A model generated the notes under the pieces. The model saw only the letters and a program-made list of their open reading frames with translations. It was not told the DNA's origin and searched no databases. This document shows, piece after piece, positions 8,724 through 17,643 of a stretch of DNA of 64,000 nt (within the stretch, counting starts at the first letter, position 1; each line of letters starts with the position of its first letter). The stretch is taken from NCBI GenBank assembly GCA_017454915.1, contig JAFTCC010000062.1:30736-94735 (forward strand), given 5' to 3'. Source of the DNA: Paludibacteraceae bacterium. GTDB lineage: Bacteria; Bacteroidota; Bacteroidia; Bacteroidales; Paludibacteraceae. Made by a program: the position numbers and the translations under genes.

Positions 8724-9782
8724 TTATTTTCTGGTGCTTATGTTTAATGTAACAGGCAGATGGTCGCTTACCCCACCTTTGTAAAAAGTGCCGCGGTAAG
8801 TTCGGTATGGGTATCTGACGCCCTGTTTGTTAGGTTTGTCGAGCATCCAGTCCTGCGCAAATATCTCAACGTTCTGACTGCTTAATTTTAGTGTGCCGCA
8901 GTTTTCGCAGGTAGTCATTGGCAGCGATGCAAGCACATGGTCGATGCAACTGTAGATGCCTTTGAAACAATATGTTCCCGTGTTTGTGCCATCGTATTTC
9001 GTCATCATATCCACCAGCAAGCCGTCGTTGAGCAGCGCTTTCTGATAATGTCTGTCCGAAGTGGGGCAGTTGAAGTCGCCCATGACAATGATGTTTGCGC
9101 ACGAGTTTGCCATTATGATGCTGTCGGTCAAAAGTTTGATGATGCTGAATGCGCACTGCCTTTTTTCGCTTGAGTTCACGTTGTCGGCTCGCTGCGATGG
9201 CAGGTGGCACATCATAATATGCAGTGTGTCCGACTTGCCGAGCAGAGCCTTGCAATATAGTATGTCGCGTGTTGTGAACTCTGGCTCGTCAGGGTAGGCC
9301 ACTTTTACAAAACGAGTATGCAAAGGCTTGAAAATCTTAGGATTGTAGAGCAATGCCACGTCAATGCCCCGTTTGTCAGGCGAATCCTGGTGTATTACCC
9401 GATATCCAAACCTCTTGAGTGGTCCGTTAGTCATACGCTCGAGCAGTGCCCTGTTCTCCACCTCACACAGCCCGATGCACGCAAATGGCTCAAAACCGCC
9501 GGCATTGACAATCACCCGGCTTATGTCCACTATTTTCCTCTGCAAGCGGCATTCGTTCCAACCGCGAGCGCTGTCGGGTAAAAACTCGTAATCGTTCTTG
9601 AGGCTGTCGTGGTGGCAATCAAACAGATTCTCAACATTGTAGGTCATCATCCTGTAGTTGCTTCCGCCCTTGTTTTGGGCATGGCAATATGATGCCATGA
9701 AATAAAAACAAAGTGTTGCAAGAATGATTTTTTCGCTGCTACAGAACACTTTGCGCATTGCCGCTGAAACAACTTTGAACAT
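8724..9782 (-). CDS. Secreted endonuclease/exonuclease/phosphatase family protein
   Basis: This 352-residue protein has the four blocks of the EEP superfamily: MTYNVENLFD (metal site), LCEVENRA, the catalytic region with MCHLPSQ and MGDFNCP, and the C-terminal SDHLPV. A signal peptide ends around FYFMASYCHAQN, so it acts in the periplasm or outside. Members hydrolyse phosphodiesters in DNA, RNA, lipids or inositol phosphates; the substrate here cannot be read from sequence. ATG 9758 (MRKVFCSSEK) is an alternative start that would give a more conventional signal peptide. It is the first gene of an operon with the Usp-like and DUF1207-like genes. Confidence 0.88.
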   Translation of the reverse strand: MFKVVSAAMRKVFCSSEKIILATLCFYFMASYCHAQNKGGSNYRMMTYNVENLFDCHHDSLKNDYEFLPDSARGWNECRLQRKIVDISRVIVNAGGFEPFACIGLCEVENRALLERMTNGPLKRFGYRVIHQDSPDKRGIDVALLYNPKIFKPLHTRFVKVAYPDEPEFTTRDILYCKALLGKSDTLHIMMCHLPSQRADNVNSSEKRQCAFSIIKLLTDSIIMANSCANIIVMGDFNCPTSDRHYQKALLNDGLLVDMMTKYDGTNTGTYCFKGIYSCIDHVLASLPMTTCENCGTLKLSSQNVEIFAQDWMLDKPNKQGVRYPYRTYRGTFYKGGVSDHLPVTLNISTRK

Positions 9783-9790
9783 ATCAGTTG

Positions 9791-9829
9791 CAAAATTACG
9801 TTTTTTTTGGCGAATTTTGTGTAAATTTG
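9791..9829. promoter_or_regulatory. Divergent promoter region (EEP operon and NodB-like gene)
   Basis: Two outward-facing TAnnTTTG boxes share this gap: TAATTTTG on the minus strand (9791-9798) for the EEP operon and TAAATTTG on the plus strand (9822-9829) for the NodB-like gene. Neither has a clear -33 box, so confidence is moderate. Confidence 0.55.
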
Positions 9830-9847
9830 CAGAAACAAAAGTTTTTT

Positions 9848-10636
9848 ATGCCCGAATTTTCGCTTGATATTTATCGCGCTTTGCTTATTGCGCTTCGTTC
9901 GGCAGGTTATCAGTTTATGACTGTGGAGCAGTACGCGTCATCTCAAATTGGTGAAAACCAGCGTGTGGCAGTGATGCGCCACGATGTTGACAAGCTGCCC
10001 CGCAACTCGGTTCTGATGGCAGATGTGGAGCACCGTGAGGGTATGCGCGCGACGTATTATTTCCGTTGTGTGAGCGACAGCTACGATGAGCCGAGCATCA
10101 GAAAAATAGCCTCTCTGGGACATGAGATAGGTTACCACTATGAGGACATGAGCATATCCGACGGCAATGTGGAAGAAGCGTATGCGCATTTCTGCCATTG
10201 GCTCGAAAAATTGCGTGCCTTTTATTCTGTTCGCACGATTTGCATGCACGGAGCCCCTACGAGCAGATGGGACGGGCGAGACCTCTGGAAAACATTTGAC
10301 TATCATCAACTTGATATAATCTGTGAGCCTTATTTTGACATTGATTACGGCTCCACGTTTTACTTGACAGATACAGGACGCTGTTGGGACGGCTTCAAAG
10401 TTTCGGTGCGCGACAAGATACCGACATATCAGGACCAGTGGGTGCGTCAAGGACTTGTATTCCACACGACAGCCGAAATCATCAGGGCGTTGGAGCAGCA
10501 AAAGTTGCCGTCGCATGTGCTTTTCACCACACATCCGCAGCGGTGGAGCAACGATTTCTGGGCCCGTCAAGTAGAACTTGTTTCACAGACATTGAAAAAT
10601 GTCATCAAACGCGCCTTCATAGTCTTGAAAAAGTGA
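9848..10636 (+). CDS. NodB-like polysaccharide deacetylase family protein
   Basis: Start ATG 9848 is chosen because a TAAATTTG promoter box lies at 9822-9829, downstream of the more 5' in-frame ATG. The 262-residue protein has the signs of a NodB-homology barrel: RHDVDKL (acidic metal-binding pair), GHEIGYHYED (His pair region), HGAPTSRWD, and a C-terminal FTTHPQRW. No signal peptide is seen, which suggests a cytoplasmic enzyme acting on a sugar precursor or a glycan head group. The canonical H-S/T-x3-H motif is altered, so activity is uncertain. No partner gene is adjacent. Confidence 0.65.
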   Translation: MPEFSLDIYRALLIALRSAGYQFMTVEQYASSQIGENQRVAVMRHDVDKLPRNSVLMADVEHREGMRATYYFRCVSDSYDEPSIRKIASLGHEIGYHYEDMSISDGNVEEAYAHFCHWLEKLRAFYSVRTICMHGAPTSRWDGRDLWKTFDYHQLDIICEPYFDIDYGSTFYLTDTGRCWDGFKVSVRDKIPTYQDQWVRQGLVFHTTAEIIRALEQQKLPSHVLFTTHPQRWSNDFWARQVELVSQTLKNVIKRAFIVLKK

Positions 10637-10687
10637 TTATAATGACCGTCAAATTTTGGGATCAACTGAAAAAAATACGGGAAAAAT

Positions 10688-10718
10688 TTTGCGGGATTAA
10701 ATATTTTGTCTAACTTTG
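10688..10718 (+). promoter_or_regulatory. Promoter of tRNA-Ala
   Basis: TTTG (10688-10691), 19 bases and TAACTTTG (10711-10718), 11 bases before the tRNA. Confidence 0.85.
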
Positions 10719-10729
10719 CGGTCACAAAA

Positions 10730-10802
10730 GGGGTATTAGCTCATCTGGTAGAGCGCAACACTGGCAGTGTTGAGGTAAGCGGTTCGAGTCCGCTATGCTC
10801 CA
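10730..10802 (+). tRNA. tRNA-Ala (anticodon GGC)
   Basis: The acceptor GGGGTAT pairs with ATGCTCC (with G-T pairs), the D-arm TAGCTCATCTGGTAGAGC is standard, the anticodon stem CAACA/TGTTG flanks the loop CTGGCAG (GGC), and the T-loop is GTTCGAGTC. CCA is not fully encoded. Confidence 0.93.
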
Positions 10803-10840
10803 CAAGAACAACGGCGCACAATGGTGCGCCGTTGTTCTTG
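10803..10840. terminator. Hairpin between tRNA-Ala and DUF1294 gene (likely bidirectional terminator)
   Basis: A perfect 17-bp stem (10803-10819 with 10824-10840) with a 4-base loop lies between convergent genes. T runs are short on both sides. Confidence 0.7.
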
Positions 10841-10872
10841 TGTGTTTATTGCCTCGTTATCTGACATTTATT

Positions 10873-11190
10873 TTACAGCGAGCCATATATTTTCCACGCA
10901 AGCCATAAAGCAAAGGCAATTTGTGCCAGCAGGATGAGCGGAATGCCGATGCGGAACTTGTTATGCAGAGTCTTGTGGTGCCACACTTTCATGCCCAATA
11001 GCGCACCAACACTACCTCCAAATACAGCAAGCCAAATCAGTGTGCTTTCTGATATGCGCCACTTGCTTCGCTGTGCTTTCCATTTGTCAATGCCGTAAAC
11101 GAAAAACGCCGTCGCATTGATAACCGCAAGGTAAATCAGTGCGACATAAACGATATCAATATTGCTGTCAAACGAAAATGAAATAGGCAT
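10873..11190 (-). CDS. DUF1294 small membrane protein
   Basis: From ATG 11190 the product is 105 residues with three hydrophobic segments (about 10-30, 50-68 and 85-102). The conserved DUF1294 core is visible: YGIDKWKAQ, then RISESTLIWLAVFGGS, GALLGM and HHKTLHNKF. These are inner-membrane proteins of unknown function found in many bacteria. An upstream in-frame TTG (11196) exists but the ATG is preferred. The gene stands alone between tRNA-Ala and the divergent surface-protein gene. Confidence 0.88.
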   Translation of the reverse strand: MPISFSFDSNIDIVYVALIYLAVINATAFFVYGIDKWKAQRSKWRISESTLIWLAVFGGSVGALLGMKVWHHKTLHNKFRIGIPLILLAQIAFALWLAWKIYGSL

Positions 11191-11294
11191 GTGCAAAGTT
11201 ACTGATTTTTTTTGGCCTCATCACACTCGCAAGTTTAATTACATCTTTAACGCGTAAAAACTCATATTTACACTAAATATGTCAGAAAATGCAC

Positions 11295-11324
11295 TTGTCG
11301 TTTCAAAACATTTGTGTAACTTTG
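11295..11324 (+). promoter_or_regulatory. Promoter of the IgGFc-binding-domain protein gene
   Basis: TTG (11295-11297), 19 bases and TAACTTTG (11317-11324). The leader before ATG 11357 is about 25-27 bases. Confidence 0.78.
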
Positions 11325-11356
11325 CGTGTCTAAATATTGAAACTCATCATAAGATC

Positions 11357-14095
11357 ATGAAAAATATAATCAGGACCACTGCTTGCATTTTATTGTGCGG
11401 GCTGTTTTTCAGTTGTTATTCCCCTTTGCGCGCCCAGACACCTTCGACAGAAGGCACTGCATTTTGGCTGTCTTTTATGCAGAATGAATCGGACAGCAAG
11501 GTTGATTTGACGATTAACGTGTCGGCCAAGCGCGCTTGCCAGCTGACGATAGAAAATCCGAACACTGGTTTTGTGAAACGCTACAACCTCCAGCCCGGTT
11601 TGAATGAGATAGAAGAGGCCGCCACGCCACTCAACGAGTGCTATAACAACAATTCGGAAGTGGTTAACAAACGTGCTCTCTACATTACGTCCACCGACAC
11701 GATTTCGCTGTTTGCGTCCAACTACCAGCAATCGGTTTTTGACAATGCGGCGATACTCCCCGAACCGGCATTGCGCGACGAGTACTTGGTTCAGACATAC
11801 CCCAATTCTGACGGTAAAAAGTCGTATCCGCCAGAGTTTGTGATTGTTGCGGCAGAGAACAACACGATAGTTGACATCACCCCGACCTATGCCACTGCCG
11901 GTGGCAAACAGCCCGGCGCGACTTTCAATGTAACGCTGAACCGTGGTGAGTCCTATCAGGTTAAGGCTCAAGGCTCTAATGTCGGTTCAGACTTCTCGGG
12001 CACGAGGGTTAAGGCCCGCAACGGCAAAAAGATTGCTGTGTTCAACGGCAACCAGTCGGAGTCCATACCTTATGCCGAAGGAAGTGACGGTGACCACCTT
12101 TTTGAGCAGGCGATGCCAGTGGCATATTGGGGCTCGGAGTTCATCCTGACCCGCACTATGAACCAGTTGTGCGCCATATTCCGCATCACAGCCAAGAACA
12201 ACAACACCGTGCTGACGCTTGACGGCAACCAGATTGCGACTTTGCGGGCCGGTGAAACGTATCAGTATGAAATGACAAGCCCCAAGGAGGTTGCTTATCT
12301 TGAGTCCTCGTGTCCTGTAGGTGTTTATATGTACCTCACATCTGGCCACAAATTCCCTGGAGCATTTGAAGGCGATAAAATGGGCGGACCAGCAAGCGTG
12401 TGGATAAGCCCTGTGGAGCAGATGATTAAGGAGGTTAACTTTGCTACCGACGACAGGCGATGCAAATACCACTATGTGAACATCGTGGTTCTTTCAGCGT
12501 ACGCCAGCACAGTGACACTGACAGGAAAAAACTCGGGCGCACTGCCTTTGCAGTTCGTGCCGGTGCCTGGATATGATGACTACTCGTTCACTAAAGTCAA
12601 TATCGCTCACGACAGTTATAACATCAAGAGTAGCCGTGGCGTGATAGCATACGTTTATGGCTTGGGTAAGACGGAGAGTTACGCCTATTCGGCAGGCTCG
12701 TCGGTTAAGGTCACCAATGGTATATCTATCAACGGCGAGCCATTCTCGCCTGATGATGACGAGAATACAAACCGGTTCAAGAGTTGCTTTGGCGATATGC
12801 TTCACTTTGGCAGCAGCATGAAGGACGTAGATTACATAGAGTGGGACATGGCTGACGGCGTAACCTACACTGGCAATGATTTTGACTATATGTACGATGC
12901 TCCAGGCATTTATGACATGGAATGCACTGTACACCGTTTCTCCAACCCCTGCGACGGCAGCTCGATGGAGGCAGTGATAAAGGTTAGGGTAGAGGTCAAC
13001 GTTCCCAAAGAATACACGCGCTACACATTCGAGTGTGCCGAGCCCGAGGACGGTGATATGTGGCGTCCTCAGGAGATACGCGAATACACAGAGGAGTATG
13101 GCTGCGACAGCATTGTTCATAAGATAGCCGCCGTTAACTTCTCGGCTGAAGTTAACGAGAGTATCACAGCAGAGGACGAATACACCTTTGACGGTCAGAC
13201 CTACACCAGTTCGACCACTGTGGACAAGCTTTATCAGCGCAATTTCACAGGCTGTGACAGTCTTGTGCATTACGATATAAAGATAGTTACTTGCCTACAC
13301 ATGGAGATGACTCCGCCAGATGCTGCCATTTGCACTGACGAGCAGAGCAGTTTCCTTGTTCCGTTCCACGTGTCGCGCGGCGAATACAGCGGATGGGAAG
13401 TTAAGTTTAACGCTTCGGCTCATGCTGCTGGCTTCCGTCCGAACATGGTCAGCGAGGTTGACGGCGCACTACAAGTGGCATTGCCAGAGAACGCTGAGCC
13501 TAACGACGCATATGTGATGCACGTTAAGTTCTTCGATATGTATGAGTGCAGCGACCGCGAATTTGACATTCCGTTCACAATTAACTATGCAGTATCAACG
13601 ACCTTCGCCCAGAAGTGGGACGATGTTCTGGCGCTGTACAACGAGCACCATAACGGCGGTCACAAGTTCTCGGCATACCAGTGGTATAAGAATGGTGAGC
13701 CGGTTCCGGGTGCGATAGGCTCCTATTATTACGCTAAGAAATTTGAGCCTTCAGGTGTGCTTGAGGGTTGTTCGCAATACTCGGTGCTGCTGACCGATGA
13801 AAATGGTAAACAACTGATGTCTTGCGAATACCAGGTGGCTTGTGAGGATGAGCCGGCTGATGAGCCGACGGTAGAAGTAGAACCCACACTTGCTGACGGC
13901 AGTGAGCAACTGCATGTGCTCGCTTCTGACGCGGCTGTGATGACCATCTATAACACTGTAGGTCTGCCTGTTTCTTCGCTTCGCATTGAGGCTGGTGAAA
14001 CGCAAATTCAAGCTCCGGCAATGCAGGGGACATACTTGATACGCACAGTGTTCAATAATGGCAAAACCAGCACTAACCGCTTGATTGTAAAATAG
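11357..14095 (+). CDS. Surface protein with IgGFc-binding-type domain and type IX-like C-terminal domain
   Basis: ATG 11357 is used because it starts a signal peptide (ILLCGLFFSC, then PLRAQ) and lies downstream of the promoter; an earlier in-frame codon at 11279 precedes the promoter. The 912-residue protein opens with EGTAFWLSFMQN, the typical start of the IgGFc-binding N-terminal domain, and continues through its repeated beta strands (SLFASNYQQSVFDNA, PEFVIVAAENNT, PVGVYMYLTSG) to about residue 460. A PKD-like region (FGSSMKDVDYIEWDMADG) and further beta domains follow. The last ~65 residues (MTIYNTVGLPVSS, then TSTNRLIVK) look like a type A sorting domain. It is probably displayed on the cell surface. 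The domain name comes from mucin-associated proteins and does not prove IgG binding. Confidence 0.8.
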   Translation: MKNIIRTTACILLCGLFFSCYSPLRAQTPSTEGTAFWLSFMQNESDSKVDLTINVSAKRACQLTIENPNTGFVKRYNLQPGLNEIEEAATPLNECYNNNSEVVNKRALYITSTDTISLFASNYQQSVFDNAAILPEPALRDEYLVQTYPNSDGKKSYPPEFVIVAAENNTIVDITPTYATAGGKQPGATFNVTLNRGESYQVKAQGSNVGSDFSGTRVKARNGKKIAVFNGNQSESIPYAEGSDGDHLFEQAMPVAYWGSEFILTRTMNQLCAIFRITAKNNNTVLTLDGNQIATLRAGETYQYEMTSPKEVAYLESSCPVGVYMYLTSGHKFPGAFEGDKMGGPASVWISPVEQMIKEVNFATDDRRCKYHYVNIVVLSAYASTVTLTGKNSGALPLQFVPVPGYDDYSFTKVNIAHDSYNIKSSRGVIAYVYGLGKTESYAYSAGSSVKVTNGISINGEPFSPDDDENTNRFKSCFGDMLHFGSSMKDVDYIEWDMADGVTYTGNDFDYMYDAPGIYDMECTVHRFSNPCDGSSMEAVIKVRVEVNVPKEYTRYTFECAEPEDGDMWRPQEIREYTEEYGCDSIVHKIAAVNFSAEVNESITAEDEYTFDGQTYTSSTTVDKLYQRNFTGCDSLVHYDIKIVTCLHMEMTPPDAAICTDEQSSFLVPFHVSRGEYSGWEVKFNASAHAAGFRPNMVSEVDGALQVALPENAEPNDAYVMHVKFFDMYECSDREFDIPFTINYAVSTTFAQKWDDVLALYNEHHNGGHKFSAYQWYKNGEPVPGAIGSYYYAKKFEPSGVLEGCSQYSVLLTDENGKQLMSCEYQVACEDEPADEPTVEVEPTLADGSEQLHVLASDAAVMTIYNTVGLPVSSLRIEAGETQIQAPAMQGTYLIRTVFNNGKTSTNRLIVK

Positions 14096-14116
14096 TTTTT
14101 TACAATAATTATGCTA

Positions 14117-14153
14117 AACATCCCTCGCGCCCGTGGCACGGGGGATGTTTTTT
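14117..14153 (+). terminator. Terminator after the IgGFc-binding-domain gene
   Basis: An 8-bp stem (AACATCCC 14117-14124 with GGGATGTT 14142-14149) with additional inner GC pairing is followed by T residues to 14153. Confidence 0.82.
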
Positions 14154-14160
14154 AGATTAG

Positions 14161-15045
14161 ATGAGGAACCATTTTCAAATGCCGTTTAATATGCGTAAAA
14201 ATGCTTTTTTAATACTTTTGCTATGCTCGTTAATACCTTTGCGTGCAGTAACGATTCACACCATAGGTGACTCGACGATGGCAAACTATGACTCTATGCG
14301 TGTAACGCGAGGGTGGGGTATGTATCTCGGGCTTTTTCTTGATGACAGCGTGCGTGTTAACAACCGCGCGAAAAACGGGTCGAGTACACGCACCTACTAT
14401 GAGAATGACACTCTGTGGACTAAGGTCAAAACGCAAATTGTAAGAGGTGACTACGTGTTCATACAGTTTGCGCACAACGACGAGAAGTCGAATGGAGCTG
14501 ATGCAGAACAATTGATAGAGTATTACACTTCTGTTGGTGACACGGCTAAAGCAGACAGCGTGGACCGCCGCGGGACGACGCCCGCAACGACCTACATCCA
14601 AAATTTACGCCGCTATGTAACCGAGGCGCGTGCGTTGGGTGCCATCCCTGTTTTGATTGCTCCGGCGGCGCGAATGTATTTTTCCGCAGACACCATACGC
14701 CGCGCCGGACTTCATGACCTGGGCGATAAATTTACGATAGTTACGCCACATGGCGTTGTGGAGGGTAATAAAGTGCCGGCCGCAGATCACTCAATGGACT
14801 ATGTGTGGCACATGAGGCAAGTGGCGGAGGAGATGCAGGTGCCTTTTATGGATCTGACGACAGCCACGCGGCAACTATATGAACGTCTGGGCGATGAGCG
14901 GTGCCACCAGCTGCTATCTGACGGCAAGGGGCACACGCATTTCAGTGCTCAGGGAGCAAAGCAGGTGGCAAAGTTGTGCGCAATTTTGATGAAACAAAAC
15001 ATGATACTTGCCGAGCATGTAAAAGCAGAAATACCCGAAGAGTGA
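14161..15045 (+). CDS. SGNH/GDSL esterase, rhamnogalacturonan acetylesterase-like (CE12 type)
   Basis: The 294-residue exported enzyme has a signal peptide (FLILLLCSLIPLRA; a second ATG at 14191 would give a tidier one). SGNH block I is TIGDSTMAN (nucleophile Ser), the block II Gly and block III FAHNDEK region follow, and the catalytic Asp-His pair is in GKGHTHFSAQG near the C-terminus. The long insertion after HNDEK and the DxTHF-like ending fit rhamnogalacturonan acetylesterases, which remove acetyl groups from pectin side chains. No pectinase neighbours are present, so the natural substrate is a guess. It lies directly after a terminator and convergent to the EF-hand protein gene. Confidence 0.85.
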   Translation: MRNHFQMPFNMRKNAFLILLLCSLIPLRAVTIHTIGDSTMANYDSMRVTRGWGMYLGLFLDDSVRVNNRAKNGSSTRTYYENDTLWTKVKTQIVRGDYVFIQFAHNDEKSNGADAEQLIEYYTSVGDTAKADSVDRRGTTPATTYIQNLRRYVTEARALGAIPVLIAPAARMYFSADTIRRAGLHDLGDKFTIVTPHGVVEGNKVPAADHSMDYVWHMRQVAEEMQVPFMDLTTATRQLYERLGDERCHQLLSDGKGHTHFSAQGAKQVAKLCAILMKQNMILAEHVKAEIPEE

Positions 15046-15080
15046 CCTGTTCGGGTGCAAGTGTGACAGTGTAGATAGCT

Positions 15081-15128
15081 AAAACTAAACGTCAGCCATG
15101 CAAATTAGCGTGACTGACGTTTAGTTTT
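15081..15128. terminator. Bidirectional terminator between esterase and EF-hand protein genes
   Basis: A perfect 15-bp stem (15081-15095 with 15114-15128) carries an A-rich start and a T-rich end, so it can stop transcription from both convergent genes. Confidence 0.88.
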
Positions 15129-15159
15129 GTGTTGTGAGATAATAGCCAGAAATACTATG

Positions 15160-17421
15160 TTACTCTGTTGCGGTTTGCTCTTGTGCCGGCTCGGCGATAG
15201 TCTCTTTTGCCGCTTCCGCCGCAGGTTCTTCGACGAGAGCCTCGTCAGGGTTTTCAGCTAATGCCTCCTCCACAGGCTCTGGCTCGCACAATGGGGAATG
15301 CAGACCCCAATTGCAGAACACGTCAGCGAGCCATAGTCCGCAGCAAACAAGTGCTGCAATGAGCAAGGTGATGAGTGTTATCTGCCATCCTGAAAGTCCC
15401 TTTTTGGCATACGGGTCTTTGAGTTTCACAATCGGGTATTTGGCAATTTCCGTTAATGTTGCGCCGAACGGGATGTTGACTATTGACGATGCGTTGACTG
15501 CCCATCCGTTTGCGTTTAGCAGCGGAGCTATGTTGCGTTTGCGCAATTTGAGCCATGCCATAATCATGCTTGGTCCTGAAATTACCAGCAGTATTCCGAG
15601 CACTACGAGTATGCCTTGCCACCATGTAAGTGACACGAAACCTTTAGCAACGCTCACGAGTGCTGTGCCTATCATGCCTAATGCCATGCCTATTGCGGCA
15701 AAAATGCCTGCGAATTTAGCGATGTCGAATGGTTGTGCGGCTTTTGGCGCGTTGGGGTCAGCAGGTGCAGGTTCGGTAGCGAGTTTTGCTGTTGCGTCCC
15801 CCATCACTTTGTTGTCTTTTTCAGCCGCACGCTTGTTAATGAAGTCTTCCACCCACTTTGCCATACGCCGGTATGGGCTCCAGAACGCTTGTCTGATGCT
15901 TATTGGGTTCTCGACGATTTTGGTTATTGTAGCGTCCCAGTCGAGTCCGTCACGGTCGTAGAATATGGCATGTTTGCCTACCATGAGGTCGCCTGTTTCA
16001 CCCACTGTCATAGCCGCCACGATGGGCATCACTCCGGGTTTCGCTTTGCTGCGGCAATCGCAGTAGATGAGGTACATTCCGCTTGCAGGTGCCATTGCTG
16101 CGTGTGCTCCGGCGTCGGTTACGCGCAGGCATAGATGACATGCGCGCTGGTCAATCATAAGCGTGCCGGCTTGGAACACAGCCTTGATGTCTTTGTCAGG
16201 TGAATAGAAATCCTGCAGTGTGACGAAGTTCTTGAGCAGCGTGAAGAAGTCGCGGCGGAGGTGTGTGAGCCGGTCCACCGTGCTGATGGCGTTGGCTTCT
16301 TCCTCAAGTGCTTTGTCTTTCTCTACTATTGCGAGTAGTTCGTCCTTTATGTTCTCTTTAGCCAGTTTAGCCACGAGTTCGGCTTCGAGCGCTTCAACAC
16401 ATTCGCCTTTTTTGGCAGCCAGCCATGCTGTGTATTCTGCGAATTGTGCGCCGAGTTGAGTCCAATCGCTTTCGCTCAATGTTTTAGCTTTGGGGAATGC
16501 GATGGCTTTTAGTGTGGCGAATGGTGCTGCCCATGCAGGGTTGACAGGTGCTGCGAGGTCTATTTCAGCGTTTCCTGTGATTCGTGCGATGGGGTATGCC
16601 GCAATCTGGTCGGTTTTCTCTGTGAGGTTGTCAGCGCTAATGGCTTCTATGCTTGCTGTCTGCACGTCGAGTGCAGCAGTGCTTTCGGCGCTATATGCGG
16701 CGAGTTTGTTTCGCAGGAAATAGTCGCGCACTTTAGCGTCGAGCGCATTATATGCTGCGAGTGCGTTGTCGGTGTCGTCACCAAATGGCAGCGCAGGCTT
16801 GGCAGCAAGCCATGCCTGATGCTCGGCAAGCGCAGTGTAGAATGCCTCAATTTGCTCACTGTTTACGCCGTCTTCACCGCTGCGGTCTTTCACGCCGGCG
16901 GTAACTTTGATTGCCGCTTCGATGGCCTCTCGCTGACTATCGTTGTCAGCGGATGCCGGTGTGATTATGCCGTCGCCGTTGTAGCGTGTCTTGGCAAAAA
17001 TGGCGATACTGTCTGATGTGTCTGCCACGCTGATTATGTCGCCTTCTTTACCGAGGTTGCTAAGTATTTGCTGTGCTGATTTATGAAGTTTTTGTCCTTC
17101 TTCAGAATCGGTGTTTATGTCGGTGAGCTTGATGCTGTCCGCAGCCTCGAGCAGGTCGTCAGGATTGCGCAACACTTCGCACAGCCATTGTGAGGTCTTA
17201 ACCACGTCGTTAACGTGTATCTTGCCGTCGCCGTCCATGTCGGCATATCTCATGCTGGCGGTGTCCGTTTCCAGCCCCTCGACTGGACATGAGAGTACAG
17301 TCCACATTTTCTGGTCGAGTTCGCCAAGGTGGCGTATGTCTTCTCCTGACTGAATGCAGACGCGTGTCGTGCCGCCCACATTCTGGAATGTCCACTTGTA
17401 GTTGTTTTTCTTTTCAGCCAT
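15160..17421 (-). CDS. Large membrane protein with EF-hand/dockerin-like loops, unknown function
   Basis: I do not recognise this 753-residue protein. It has no signal peptide. Near the N-terminus is a canonical EF-hand calcium loop (DMDGDGKIHVND, residues 61-72) and about 85 residues on a weaker partner (YNGDGIITPAS), a spacing and shape reminiscent of dockerin or calmodulin-like pairs. A long, Ala-rich helical region follows (about 170-420), then a region with several Cys (RACHLCLR, IYCDCRSKA) and three hydrophobic segments toward the C-terminus (about 575-625 and 680-702). It ends in an acidic Glu/Ala tail. It is probably anchored in the inner membrane with the helical part in the cytoplasm. 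It stands alone between the bidirectional terminator and tRNA-Leu. Confidence 0.75.
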   Translation of the reverse strand: MAEKKNNYKWTFQNVGGTTRVCIQSGEDIRHLGELDQKMWTVLSCPVEGLETDTASMRYADMDGDGKIHVNDVVKTSQWLCEVLRNPDDLLEAADSIKLTDINTDSEEGQKLHKSAQQILSNLGKEGDIISVADTSDSIAIFAKTRYNGDGIITPASADNDSQREAIEAAIKVTAGVKDRSGEDGVNSEQIEAFYTALAEHQAWLAAKPALPFGDDTDNALAAYNALDAKVRDYFLRNKLAAYSAESTAALDVQTASIEAISADNLTEKTDQIAAYPIARITGNAEIDLAAPVNPAWAAPFATLKAIAFPKAKTLSESDWTQLGAQFAEYTAWLAAKKGECVEALEAELVAKLAKENIKDELLAIVEKDKALEEEANAISTVDRLTHLRRDFFTLLKNFVTLQDFYSPDKDIKAVFQAGTLMIDQRACHLCLRVTDAGAHAAMAPASGMYLIYCDCRSKAKPGVMPIVAAMTVGETGDLMVGKHAIFYDRDGLDWDATITKIVENPISIRQAFWSPYRRMAKWVEDFINKRAAEKDNKVMGDATAKLATEPAPADPNAPKAAQPFDIAKFAGIFAAIGMALGMIGTALVSVAKGFVSLTWWQGILVVLGILLVISGPSMIMAWLKLRKRNIAPLLNANGWAVNASSIVNIPFGATLTEIAKYPIVKLKDPYAKKGLSGWQITLITLLIAALVCCGLWLADVFCNWGLHSPLCEPEPVEEALAENPDEALVEEPAAEAAKETIAEPAQEQTATE

Positions 17422-17490
17422 AATTTATGTATTTTTAGATTATTTGCTTAACTGCAAAAGTAGTGATTATTTTTTATTCCGCCAAAATTT

Positions 17491-17521
17491 TTTGCCTATT
17501 CAGAAAAAAGTGTTACCTTTG
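17491..17521 (+). promoter_or_regulatory. Promoter of tRNA-Leu(TAA)
   Basis: TTTG (17491-17494), 19 bases and TACCTTTG (17514-17521). The same -7 sequence is used by the tRNA-Gly operon. Confidence 0.82.
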
Positions 17522-17558
17522 CACCCACATTGGCGATTATGTTTGCCATTGTTTATGG

Positions 17559-17642
17559 GCTCCGGTGGTGGAATCGGTAGACACGAGGGACTTAAAATCC
17601 CTTGGCCTCACGGCTGTGCGGGTTCAAGTCCCGCCCGGAGTA
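17559..17642 (+). tRNA. tRNA-Leu (anticodon TAA)
   Basis: A class II tRNA with acceptor GCTCCGG/CCGGAGT. The anticodon stem AGGGA/TCCCT encloses loop CTTAAAA (TAA), and the T-loop GTTCAAGTC is present. The long variable arm is clear. Confidence 0.95.
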
Positions 17643-17643
17643 C

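Noticed and set aside
11194..11201. TAACTTTG box just before the DUF1294 start as a promoter
   Set aside because: It would place the transcript start inside the coding sequence and has no -33 box, so I did not list it as a feature.
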